Origin: CAYNJF01 sp964397555
Lineage (GTDB): Bacteria > Pseudomonadota > Gammaproteobacteria > Berkiellales > Berkiellaceae
Length of the DNA: 45,231 nt
Reading direction: 5' to 3'
Assembly (NCBI GenBank): GCA_964397555.1
Contig: CAYNJF010000019.1
Location: 1 to 45,231 of the forward strand
Position 1 is the first letter of the stretch. Each line of letters opens with the position of its first letter. The translations under genes and the position numbers were made by a program. The notes beneath the pieces were generated by a model. The model saw only the letters and a list, made by a program, of their open reading frames with translations, had not been told where the DNA came from and ran no database searches. Positions 33,467-41,844 of this stretch are shown piece after piece.

Positions 33467-33978
33467 AGAGGCTTAATGGCAATGTGATTGGTCAGCATTG
33501 AGGAGTTAGGGATAAGCACCTCTTTGTCTAAGCAGTGGAGTCGCACATAACGAAGATTGAGCTCTTGCACAATGCCTTCTTGGCCACTGACAATAATATT
33601 GTCACCAATCTTAAAAGGCTGGTAGATGAAGATCATCATGCCCGCTAAGAAGTTTGAAAGGGCGTCTTTCAAAGCAAAGCTTAACGCAAAACCAGACAAT
33701 CCAAGACTTGCAACCAACGCACTGACGTTGACCCCCATGGAGCCAAGGGCTGTGATGGCCCCAGTGAGGACGGTGACCACTTTAGCGGTGGTGGCCAACA
33801 TTCGAATAATTTGAGCTCGTTGAGGATCAAACGTTTTAGAAAAGCGTGAAATCACAAACTTGAATAAAGAACCAGCCATCAAGAACAAAACAAAGATAAT
33901 GACGGCAGCCCCAAAGTCCGGTACCCATTGAGCAAAGTGTTGGACAAATTCTTTACTGATTAAGTCGGTCAGTGACAT
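33463..33978 (-). CDS. Short MscS-family mechanosensitive channel
   Basis: An inner-membrane channel of the MscS fold with 171 residues. It has two helices (about 22-42 and 65-85), then the glycine/alanine-rich pore helix ALVASLGLSGFALSFALKDALSNFLAGMMIFIYQPFKIGD, the most conserved MscS segment. A beta domain follows (IIVSGQEGIVQELNLRYVRLHCLDKEVLIPNSSM). The C-terminal alpha/beta vestibule of E. coli MscS (286 residues) is absent; the protein stops just after the NSSMLTNH motif. The ATG overlaps the end of the upstream MFS gene by 26 bases, so they are translationally coupled. It may be a minimal channel or a truncated one. Confidence 0.88.
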   Translation of the reverse strand: MSLTDLISKEFVQHFAQWVPDFGAAVIIFVLFLMAGSLFKFVISRFSKTFDPQRAQIIRMLATTAKVVTVLTGAITALGSMGVNVSALVASLGLSGFALSFALKDALSNFLAGMMIFIYQPFKIGDNIIVSGQEGIVQELNLRYVRLHCLDKEVLIPNSSMLTNHIAIKPL

Positions 33979-35242
33979 CCTCGGCTCCTATAAGTTTTTT
34001 AAATTGTGCCACACTTGGATGCGCCTTAGTAATGGGCGATTGCTCAATCCCTCGTACGGTCCACCAGGCAATGACCGCAAAGGCAGATACATATAAACTG
34101 CAGGCTAGGTTGGAAGAAAAGCTCATTTGAAGCCATTGAGCCACCATCATGGCGCTGCCTCCAAAAATGGCGACCGAGATGGACCAGGCAAGGCTTATCC
34201 CTCTGTATCTTGCTGCCGAAGGGATAAGGCCCTGCATCAAGTGCATCATAGAGCCTGACATTAAGCCATTGATCAGCGCATACACCACCAGCCCAAGCCC
34301 AATGGACCCAAAAGAGGCGGCGTTGATCAACGCAAAATACAAGGGTGCGCCTACAGTGGCCAAAGCCATGGAGGTCATGTATACCCGTTTTGAGCCCCAA
34401 TGATCCGAGGCCAAACCGGCCAAGGGGATCAGCAACGTGACAAGAATTTGCCCGAGCATGGCCACCATTGTGGCTGTGGATGGGGCGAAATCCAAATAGG
34501 TAGTCATGTAGACCACAAGATAAACATTACACACATAAACGTAGATCCCGGTCATGGCCGCAATCACTCCAATTTGGAACAACCCTTTTTTGTGTGAGAT
34601 GAATAATTCGCTTAAACCTAAACGACTCTTGCTTGGGGTATAAGAGTCCTTATCATTTAAGCGGTAGCGCAACCACCAAGCAAGTGCGCAGCCAAGCCCC
34701 CCCATAAGGAAAGGGACTCGCCAAGCCCACTCAGGCATGCATGATAAGCTGACAAGAAATGACGCTCCACCGCCAATGACCATACCAAAAGCGGCTGAGG
34801 CTGGGATCATAGAACCGGCAAAAGCGGGCCTGTCGGGGTGTTGCTCAATGATCCAGATGGAGGCTCCGTTGTATTCGCCACTGACCGCAAGGCCTTGGAT
34901 AAGACGAAGCACAAGCAAGCTAATAGGGGCCCATATGCCAACTTGTTCATAACCAGGCAAAAGGCCAATGCATGCTGTGGCAAACCCCATTAATAACATG
35001 GACCAACACAAGGCTGTGCGACGCCCATACCAATCGCCAATCGTGCCAAAAACAATGGCCCCCAGGGGGCGCATTAAATAGCCGGCTGCAAATACCCCAA
35101 ACGTTTTAATCAGATTGACAGTCTCATTGCCCTCCACGAAAAAGGTGCTCGAGAGTTGATAAGCCATGTATCCATAAAACACGTACTCGGCCCACTCCAT
35201 GGTGGTGCCGAGCATGCCAACGATCAGTGTCTTTGCTTTCAT
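33953..35242 (-). CDS. MFS transporter, metabolite:H+ symporter (ProP/KgtP-like)
   Basis: 429 residues with 12 predicted helices. The N-terminal family pattern GTTMEWAEYVFYGYMAYQLS and the loop 2-3 motif GTIGDWYGRRTAL (G-x-x-x-D-x-x-G-R-R) identify the metabolite:H+ symporter group, which imports compatible solutes, organic acids or amino acids. GSKRVYM repeats the loop motif in the second half. Start ATG overlaps the stop of the upstream MFS gene (ATGA, 35239-35242), and its own end overlaps the MscS start. The three genes form one operon, linking solute import with pressure release (inference). Confidence 0.9.
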   Translation of the reverse strand: MKAKTLIVGMLGTTMEWAEYVFYGYMAYQLSSTFFVEGNETVNLIKTFGVFAAGYLMRPLGAIVFGTIGDWYGRRTALCWSMLLMGFATACIGLLPGYEQVGIWAPISLLVLRLIQGLAVSGEYNGASIWIIEQHPDRPAFAGSMIPASAAFGMVIGGGASFLVSLSCMPEWAWRVPFLMGGLGCALAWWLRYRLNDKDSYTPSKSRLGLSELFISHKKGLFQIGVIAAMTGIYVYVCNVYLVVYMTTYLDFAPSTATMVAMLGQILVTLLIPLAGLASDHWGSKRVYMTSMALATVGAPLYFALINAASFGSIGLGLVVYALINGLMSGSMMHLMQGLIPSAARYRGISLAWSISVAIFGGSAMMVAQWLQMSFSSNLACSLYVSAFAVIAWWTVRGIEQSPITKAHPSVAQFKKLIGAEDVTDRLNQ

Positions 35243-36513
35243 AGGTCTTTACGCAACTTAGGGTGCGTCTCTTTCATCATCAGGGCACAGATTAACGCCC
35301 CTAAAGAACACAAAGGTAGTAAAGAGAATGCTTTCAAGCACTCCATCTTAGTAAAGATGCGAGTACCATCCGCTAAGACCGCTCCTGTGGACACCATATC
35401 CAGCAGGCTTCCGCAAATGGGGATCAAAAGAGCACCAATCAAAATGGAGAAGATGTTCGCCACGGACATCGATAAACCAGCGGCTTTCGAGTCATGCAAT
35501 TCTCCAGACGTTGCATACGCGGCAATCAGACCGGTGTTGGTCATACCAAGCACGAAACACACGCCGTAAATCATGGCAACGGATAGCTCAACGCCCATGA
35601 ACATGATCGAAAGAATGGCAAGCCAACTGATGGCCGATAAAATCATGACAGGACGACGTCCCACCAAATCAGACAGCTTACCAGCCAGTGGGCCACCAAT
35701 GACCGAGCCAAAAAACATCATGCTGATTGCTTTTGCGCTGATGTTGGTGGTCACGCCATAGACCTCAGTGAAAAAGGTCGGTCCCCAGTATTCGCCGAAC
35801 ACTTGGCTTGGGGCGTAGATTAGCCCCGCGTACATTGCGTTGATCCAAGTGTAACGATTAAAAAAGACTTTTTTCATGAGAGGCTTAAACTCAACAGACT
35901 CACCGCTTTGTTTTTCAGAGGCCGTTGATTTAGGACCATTCGATACAAAGATAAAGGACAGAATGGACAAAAGAATAAACATGGAACCTAAGACCCAAAA
36001 AATAGGTGGGTATCCATGATTGGCGTTCACATCTTCAATGACCCACCCAAGCGAGCCACCAAGCATACCTAAGGCTTGAGTAATCCCAACGATTAAACCA
36101 AATAGAGTGGCTGGAAACCAAATGGTGGCTAACTTCAACGCGCACACAAAACCACTGGCAGCGCATAAGCCAAGTAAGAAACGAGATAAGAATAAAACAG
36201 GCAAGGACTCGGCCGTTGCAAACAAAAAGGCACTCAAGCCAACAAAGAAGGCTCCGCCACCAAGCAACACTTTGGCTCCAAACTTATCGACCAAAGCCCC
36301 AATGGGCACCTGCATGGCAATGTAAGGAAGATAAAAAGCTCCCCCCAGATATCCTGAGACGGTCGGGGTCATGGAAAAAGCACTGACTAAATCACTTTGA
36401 ATGACTGAAGGCACGAGTCTTAGACTGTACTGGGCAAAATAATAAAAAGCCGCAAGGCCCCAAATGAGCCATGCAATGGGCACGATTTTGTTTGACCTGA
36501 CCGAAGCCGTCAT
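35239..36513 (-). CDS. MFS transporter, possibly Pht-like amino acid or nucleoside importer
   Basis: 424 residues from the ATG at 36513 (AGGGG upstream), 12 helices. The first half carries GGAFYLPYIAMQVPIGALVDKFGAKVLL and the second half GKLSDLVGRRPVM, the two loop motifs of MFS proteins. The overall look (short N-terminus, QVPIGxLVDKFG, SRFLLGLCAASGF) resembles the Pht phagosomal transporters of Legionella, Coxiella and Francisella, which import amino acids or nucleosides from the vacuole. That subfamily call is from memory and unproven. First gene of the MFS-MFS-MscS operon; a promoter with a perfect TATAAT lies upstream. Confidence 0.87.
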   Translation of the reverse strand: MTASVRSNKIVPIAWLIWGLAAFYYFAQYSLRLVPSVIQSDLVSAFSMTPTVSGYLGGAFYLPYIAMQVPIGALVDKFGAKVLLGGGAFFVGLSAFLFATAESLPVLFLSRFLLGLCAASGFVCALKLATIWFPATLFGLIVGITQALGMLGGSLGWVIEDVNANHGYPPIFWVLGSMFILLSILSFIFVSNGPKSTASEKQSGESVEFKPLMKKVFFNRYTWINAMYAGLIYAPSQVFGEYWGPTFFTEVYGVTTNISAKAISMMFFGSVIGGPLAGKLSDLVGRRPVMILSAISWLAILSIMFMGVELSVAMIYGVCFVLGMTNTGLIAAYATSGELHDSKAAGLSMSVANIFSILIGALLIPICGSLLDMVSTGAVLADGTRIFTKMECLKAFSLLPLCSLGALICALMMKETHPKLRKDL

Positions 36514-36559
36514 ATTTTTCCCCTTGGTGGATGAATCAATACTGGTATAAATGGACAGG

Positions 36560-36588
36560 ATTATACCCAATGTGCGTATAGCTCACCA
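36560..36588 (-). promoter_or_regulatory. Promoter candidate for the MFS-MFS-MscS operon
   Basis: On the minus strand a perfect TATAAT (complement of 36560-36565) lies 47 bases before the ATG at 36513. A weak -35, TGGTGA (complement of 36583-36588), is 17 bases further upstream. A 6-bp hairpin TAACCC/GGGTTA (36613-36618 with 36624-36629) sits between this promoter and the divergent gene. Confidence 0.45.
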
Positions 36589-36718
36589 TTTTATCTATGA
36601 ATAACGACTGAATAACCCTTATTGGGTTAGTTAATGAGCAAAAATACAGCCCTTCTTACGCTATATATATAGAAGGAGTCACGAATTATATGTGCATATA
36701 CATAAATAAGAGGTCACT

Positions 36719-38140
36719 ATGGGTAAAGCTCAAGCACAACTGTTGAGCGATGAAGGCTTATTGCAACCATGGCCTAAGAAGGTTCGAAGCTATTTAGAAT
36801 CCTCGAAGGCAAGCTTTGAGGTATTTACTCATCAGCCAACACCTTCCATGGCCGAGGCGATTGGCTTGTCCAATCTTGATTTATCGGACCTCATCAGAGC
36901 AGTGATGCTAGGGGATGAGCAGGGGATGGTCATGGCGATCATGCCCGCAGAGCGCATGTTAGACTTTTCGGCGCTTTGCCAGTGGCTCGGTCGTGAATTA
37001 GAGCCCGTCAGTGATTTTAACCAAAAAGATATTTTTGTTGATTGCATTGAAGGGGCTATCCCACCTTTGGCCGGTGTTTATTCGGTTGATGCGGTGATTG
37101 ATCAAAGTGTGTTTGAGCAAGAACAAGTTGTTTTCGAGCCGGGCAATCATCAAGTCCTCGTCCAAATGGATGCTCATGAATTCAAACGGATGCACACCAC
37201 AACACCCGTGGGAGACTTTACGGCCAAGGTCGAATCGTTGACTCAAGCCAAAGTGGATGATTTGCACTCCATTGTGAATAAGTTTACACCTCGGCGTATG
37301 CATGATCGCGTTGAAGAAATTTTTGAGTTGCCTGCATTGCCTAAGATCGCAGATGAGCTGCTTGTTTTACGCGCCGATCCGGACGCAACCTCCATCAAAC
37401 TGGCCAACATCATTGGGAAAGATCCCAGTCTTTCAGCCCAATTGATCTGTTGGGCTCGTTCTTCTTTTTATGGTTACCCTGGAAAAATCGAATCAGTCGA
37501 GGATGCCATCATCAAGGTATTGGGTTATGACTTAGTCATGAGCCTTAGCTTAGGGATTGTTGTCGGAAGGGCCTTGAATGTCCCCAACGATGGTCCCTTG
37601 GGGCTGAATGCGCATTGGCGTCACAGCTTATATTGTGCAGTCTATGTTCAAGAGCTGGCCAAGCGAGTGGACCCGACCTTGCCAAAGGGCATGGCCTATC
37701 TGGCTGGCCTTTTGCATAACATCGGTCATCTTATTCTCGGTGATGTCTTTCCCCCTCAATTTTTTCTTTTAAATCGATACGCTACCGTCAATCCCAATGT
37801 CTCCATCTGCGCCATTGAGCAGCACGTGTTAGGGGTGCGCCATGAACAAATTGGTGGCTGGTTAATGCAAGCTTGGCAGATGCCCAAAGAAATCATTGCT
37901 GCGGTAAAATGGCACCACCAAGGGGAGTTTGTTGACGAGCATGGGATTTACCCAAACTTGGTGCTCATTGCCAACCGCATGCTTCATGATTTAAACATTG
38001 GAGATGAGGTGAGCACTCAAGTGCCTAAAGCCGTGATGGAAAATATTGGCCTTAGCTTTGATACGCTCCAAGAAGTTCATCAAGCCATCCTCGACCAACA
38101 AGAGGCATTGGATGACGTTTGCAAACAGTTTGTTAGCTAG
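36719..38140 (+). CDS. YbaK-like aminoacyl-tRNA deacylase domain fused to HDOD domain
   Basis: 473 residues. Residues about 15-170 resemble the YbaK/ProX editing domain that hydrolyses mischarged aminoacyl-tRNA (FEVFTHQPTPSMAEAIGLS, ending FEPGNHQVLVQMDAHEFKRM). Residues about 190-430 are an HDOD domain (FELPALPKIADELLVL, NIIGKDPSLSAQLICWARSSFYGYPGKIESVEDAIIKVLGYD, AGLLHNIGHL), a signalling fold related to HD phosphohydrolases but usually without catalytic metal ligands. Here the LHNIGH sequence departs from canonical HD. This fusion occurs in other gammaproteobacteria; its role is unsettled. Start ATG with AAGAGG. Monocistronic, upstream of the receiver gene. Confidence 0.87.
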   Translation: MGKAQAQLLSDEGLLQPWPKKVRSYLESSKASFEVFTHQPTPSMAEAIGLSNLDLSDLIRAVMLGDEQGMVMAIMPAERMLDFSALCQWLGRELEPVSDFNQKDIFVDCIEGAIPPLAGVYSVDAVIDQSVFEQEQVVFEPGNHQVLVQMDAHEFKRMHTTTPVGDFTAKVESLTQAKVDDLHSIVNKFTPRRMHDRVEEIFELPALPKIADELLVLRADPDATSIKLANIIGKDPSLSAQLICWARSSFYGYPGKIESVEDAIIKVLGYDLVMSLSLGIVVGRALNVPNDGPLGLNAHWRHSLYCAVYVQELAKRVDPTLPKGMAYLAGLLHNIGHLILGDVFPPQFFLLNRYATVNPNVSICAIEQHVLGVRHEQIGGWLMQAWQMPKEIIAAVKWHHQGEFVDEHGIYPNLVLIANRMLHDLNIGDEVSTQVPKAVMENIGLSFDTLQEVHQAILDQQEALDDVCKQFVS

Positions 38141-38275
38141 TCGCCCAATGTTGGCTGGGTGAGGCATGAAGTCAATTTGCTTTCGGTATTTTCGTAAGGT
38201 TTTGCGCATCCTTAAAATCTAGGTAAAATCGAGTCTTGTAAGATCCTCTCTACCAACTTGTGGGTTTAGGTCATC

Positions 38276-38641
38276 ATGACTCAAATTATTATTATCGAAG
38301 ATGAGCAGTCCATCAGAGACAACTTAGCTGATTTTTTAGACGACGAAGGCTATCACGTCAAAGCCTTCGAAAGCGGTGAGCAGGCAATAGAGCACATAAA
38401 GCAGGCCAAGCCTGATCTGGCCATTGTCGATATTCGTCTTCCAGGCATGGATGGAAACGAGTGGATGACGCAAGCCCAAGTCTTGCTTCCGAATCTCAAA
38501 ATGATGGTTTATACCGGCAGCATGGATTACAAAGTGCCCCATGAGTTAACTCAGCATCAATCCGATATTCCAGTGTTGTTCAAGCCGATATACAACATGA
38601 GTGAATTTACTCAACACATTACGGCGTTATTATCCCCTTAG
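38276..38641 (+). CDS. Stand-alone response regulator receiver domain
   Basis: A CheY-like receiver of 121 residues without output domain. The acidic pocket is E8/D9, the phosphoacceptor is D52 in AIVDIRLPGMDG, and T80 and K103 (LFKP) complete the active site. It works by phosphorylation-dependent protein binding. No histidine kinase is encoded in the window. It is followed after 6 bases by the TolC gene of an export operon, so it may sense or regulate export. A weak upstream promoter (TAAAAT at 38224-38229) is possible. Confidence 0.92.
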   Translation: MTQIIIIEDEQSIRDNLADFLDDEGYHVKAFESGEQAIEHIKQAKPDLAIVDIRLPGMDGNEWMTQAQVLLPNLKMMVYTGSMDYKVPHELTQHQSDIPVLFKPIYNMSEFTQHITALLSP

Positions 38642-38647
38642 TTTTTT

Positions 38648-40057
38648 GTGAAGTACGTTTCTATCTTTTGCCTTGGGCTGATGGTGCTCAAGGCGTATCC
38701 ATCCGAACTGTCTGTCAAAGATGCCATCGCTTTAGCGATTGAACATAATCATGAGCTCAAGTGGGCGCAACGCGATGTCACGCTTGCACACATGCAAGTC
38801 GATGCTCAGCGCCAGGCGTTCTACCCCACCGCTTTATTCAGTACTTATGTGGACAGCGAGCACGCTGAAAATGGACTGTTTGCTGAGGATCGTCATAGTG
38901 CAGGCTTTGCACCAAAAATCAATTGGACAACCCCTTTGGGCACCAAGATGCACATGCAATACGTATCAGGGGTTGAGCATCGTAAAGAGCACCACCATGA
39001 GTGGCGTTTTACCGTTGAGCAACCGCTTTTAAAGGGGCTTAACCTCAAAGCAAATTTGGCCGACTTAGAAGTGGCTGATATTCAGCTCGAGATGAGCCAG
39101 CGGGCGGCACTTCAACAAAAAGGAAGCTTAATCTATTCGGTCATCCATCAATATACAAACCTTCTTAACGGCTGGTCTTCGTTTCAACTTCAAAGACAAC
39201 GATATCAATTGCAAAAAGAGCTGGCGGGGATTGTCGACACCAAAATTGAACAGGGGGTGCTTGCGCCCATTGATGCAAAGGCCTTTGAGGTACGCTTGGC
39301 CAAAATGGCACAACACCTTGAAATAAGCCAACTTCAGCTAAGAAAACAAACCCACCAGCTCTCTGAGTTAATTGGTATGGAGCTTGATTTTCCAACCCAA
39401 GCCCTACCCTTTAAACGACAAGGAGAGCAGCCAAGCGCACAAATAATTCTTGAATCATCGATTAACTGGGCCATCGAGCCACTGCAGGCTCAGGTCGACG
39501 CTCTCAAATACCAAAAGCTGGTCTTAGAAGACAGACGTCTTTGGGATTTAAATCTATCGTTTCAGTGGTCCAAAGGCCGACAATCCTATCGCTACGATCA
39601 AGATGAAGCCTTTGGCTATGATCCTTTTCGCCATATCCATGCCAAGTCAAATCGTTATGTCGGATTGTCATTGACGGTGCCTTTGCTTGAGTCAAATAAT
39701 AAAGCCATGGCCGAATACCAAAATGCATCCTCAACCTATAAAAAACAAGATGAAATTGAACGCGTTCGAGTCAAAGTGGCTCATGCGATAGAGTTGGCCC
39801 TCGAAACGGTTCATGTTCAAAAAAAACTGCACGCCATCGCATTAAAGGCTCATGAGGTCGCAAAGCAACGATTAAGCATCGAGCAAACAAAATACCTCCA
39901 AGGTCAAACCAGTTTCAACGAGTTGCAACAAGCCCTCGATGAAGAGTATCAATGCGCTTTGGATGTTCAAAGGCAGTCTCTTATGGTGATATTAGCCCTG
40001 GTTGAGCTTGACTATCAAAGTGGTCAGCTAGAAAAAAATTGGATCAACTATGTATAA
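38648..40057 (+). CDS. TolC-family outer-membrane efflux protein
   Basis: 469 residues: signal peptide (KYVSIFCLGLMVLKAYPS), then the TolC repeat of long coiled-coil helices (LSVKDAIALAIEHNHELKWAQRDV at the mature start; repeated around KYLQGQTSFNELQQALDEEY). It forms the outer-membrane exit duct. The start is a GTG 6 bases after the receiver stop, with no good ribosome site, so translational coupling is likely. Overlaps the adaptor gene by 8 bases. Part of receiver - TolC - adaptor - ABC - permease operon. Confidence 0.88.
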   Translation: MKYVSIFCLGLMVLKAYPSELSVKDAIALAIEHNHELKWAQRDVTLAHMQVDAQRQAFYPTALFSTYVDSEHAENGLFAEDRHSAGFAPKINWTTPLGTKMHMQYVSGVEHRKEHHHEWRFTVEQPLLKGLNLKANLADLEVADIQLEMSQRAALQQKGSLIYSVIHQYTNLLNGWSSFQLQRQRYQLQKELAGIVDTKIEQGVLAPIDAKAFEVRLAKMAQHLEISQLQLRKQTHQLSELIGMELDFPTQALPFKRQGEQPSAQIILESSINWAIEPLQAQVDALKYQKLVLEDRRLWDLNLSFQWSKGRQSYRYDQDEAFGYDPFRHIHAKSNRYVGLSLTVPLLESNNKAMAEYQNASSTYKKQDEIERVRVKVAHAIELALETVHVQKKLHAIALKAHEVAKQRLSIEQTKYLQGQTSFNELQQALDEEYQCALDVQRQSLMVILALVELDYQSGQLEKNWINYV

Positions 40058-41195
40058 ATGGCTCTTTCTTTGTTGGCTCGTAAGTTGTGCTCATGCCACA
40101 ACCATGACGCTCGATGATCAGCATCTTCTTCAGACCCAAACGCATTATAAAGGGGTTTGGTTTCCATTGGACTGGACCGTAGTCGAGGTTGATACTTCAG
40201 CAACCCTTTTGTCTCAGAACGTGCCTTACGGGCAATCGATTGAAAAGGGGGCGCTCTTATTTGAACTTGAGAATCCGTTGCTTGAGATTGAATACGAAGA
40301 GGAGCAATTGCAAGTCAAAAAACTTGATGAGCACTACCGCCAACTCGAGCAATGGTCGAGTCAGCCGAAAGTGGTTCAAGCCCAGACTATGGTCGAGGTG
40401 CTCGAGCAAGATTGTCAGTATCGAAAAGCAAAACTATCTCACCAACAAACGTTGGTGGAGATGGGGGGCGCCTCAAAAGAGAGCTTGATGAGTGAGCAAA
40501 AAGCCTTAACGCAGTGCCATGCTCAACTTGAGCAAGCAACCCTATCGCTTGAGAAGCTTTTACGTCAAGGCGATGCTCTCTCGTTAGGGCAAGCTCATCT
40601 AAAGTTAAAAAAACAAATGATGTTGTGTGAGCAAAAAAAACGCCAAGTAGAGAGCTTGCACGTCAAAGCCACTCATGGGGGGCATCTGTATGATCCGAAT
40701 TTGTTCTCAAGCAGCCCAGCAAAACCGGTTTCAGTCGGTCAACAATTAGAGGCTCATCAATGGTTAGGGGTCATTGCAGCAGACGATGATTTTGGGATCC
40801 TTTTGGAGGTGGATGAAAAGGGGGCACAAGCCTTTGAGCAGGCCACTCGAATTGAGCTGGTCGAAAAGCCAAGTGTTCAACTTGACGTGATTTCCATTGC
40901 ACCCAAATCCATTCAGATGAATTTGGATAAGCCTACCACCTATCGCATTACACTTCGCCCAAGTCGCCCCATTCAGGGGGTTCGATTTGGCACTCAGTTG
41001 GTACTCAACCTTCAATCCAATGAGCGTTGCCAAGGCTGGGTGATCCCTCAAGATGCGATCCATTGGGATAAATCTTATCCCTACCTTCATACCGATAAGG
41101 GTGAACAGCGGGTGCGGTTAGGTCGCCAAAATCAAATCATGGTCGAGGTGATCGATGGATTAAATCAAGGAGATGTCATTGAGCTTACATCTTGA
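40050..41195 (+). CDS. HlyD/MacA-family periplasmic adaptor
   Basis: 381 residues. Signal peptide (WLFLCWLVSCAHA). A lipoyl-like half motif around VPYGQSIEKGALLFELENPLLEIEYE is followed by a long coiled coil (about 85-190, rich in Gln, Glu, Leu) and a beta-barrel/membrane-proximal part ending GLNQGDVIEL. It links the inner-membrane ABC transporter to TolC. Overlaps TolC by 8 bases and the ATPase gene by 23. It is more divergent than typical MacA, with unusually many Gln residues in the hairpin. Confidence 0.83.
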   Translation: MYKWLFLCWLVSCAHATTMTLDDQHLLQTQTHYKGVWFPLDWTVVEVDTSATLLSQNVPYGQSIEKGALLFELENPLLEIEYEEEQLQVKKLDEHYRQLEQWSSQPKVVQAQTMVEVLEQDCQYRKAKLSHQQTLVEMGGASKESLMSEQKALTQCHAQLEQATLSLEKLLRQGDALSLGQAHLKLKKQMMLCEQKKRQVESLHVKATHGGHLYDPNLFSSSPAKPVSVGQQLEAHQWLGVIAADDDFGILLEVDEKGAQAFEQATRIELVEKPSVQLDVISIAPKSIQMNLDKPTTYRITLRPSRPIQGVRFGTQLVLNLQSNERCQGWVIPQDAIHWDKSYPYLHTDKGEQRVRLGRQNQIMVEVIDGLNQGDVIELTS

Positions 41196-41844
41196 ATGCG
41201 TCAACCTGACAAAACGTTATCGAAACAAACTTGCCTTATCGCCCCAAACGCTGACACTCACCCCTGGGGAAACCCTTTGTGTTATGGGAGAAAGTGGTTG
41301 TGGCAAGTCGACCTTATTGCGTCTGATAGGACTGATTGATGAGCCTACCATGGGGCACTTATGGTTTGATGGCGTCAATACAACGGAGTTAACGTTTCGG
41401 CAAAAAGCAGGGTTTCGGAATGAAAAAATTGGTTTTTTGTTTCAGTTTTTTCATCTGATTGGGGACTGGAATGTGATTGAAAACGTTAGCTTGCCGTTGC
41501 TCTATGGGGGCAAGACGCTCACTGAGGCAAGGCATCAAAGCCAGCGTTGGATAGATGCCCTTGGCATTCGTGATCTATCAGAGCAAAAAGTGAAACATTG
41601 CTCGGGCGGTCAACAACAACGAGTGGCCCTGGCCAGAGCCTTGGTTACGAACCCGTCGTTATTATTGTTGGATGAGCCAACCGCCTCTTTAGATAACGCC
41701 CATGGCTTGAAATTGTTAAATTGCGTGACAGAGGCTCAACAAGAGCATGGGTTTTCCATGATTTTAGTGTCTCACGATGAGAGGTGCCAATCGTTTTGTC
41801 AACGGACCATGAAGCTTTATGCGAAAGACTCTTTACCTACTTGA
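41173..41844 (+). CDS. ABC transporter ATP-binding protein (MacB/LolD type)
   Basis: 223 residues. Walker A GESGCGKS at 39-46, Q-loop Q91, signature CSGGQQQR at 143-150, Walker B LLLLDEPTAS at about 163-172, and H-loop in LVSHDE. It powers export across the envelope. The ATG at 41173 directly abuts AAGGAG (41167-41172), too close for efficient use. A TTG two codons later (41179) has the ideal 6-base spacing and may be the true start. Overlaps the adaptor gene and, by 26 bases, the permease gene. Confidence 0.93.
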   Translation: MSLSLHLECVNLTKRYRNKLALSPQTLTLTPGETLCVMGESGCGKSTLLRLIGLIDEPTMGHLWFDGVNTTELTFRQKAGFRNEKIGFLFQFFHLIGDWNVIENVSLPLLYGGKTLTEARHQSQRWIDALGIRDLSEQKVKHCSGGQQQRVALARALVTNPSLLLLDEPTASLDNAHGLKLLNCVTEAQQEHGFSMILVSHDERCQSFCQRTMKLYAKDSLPT

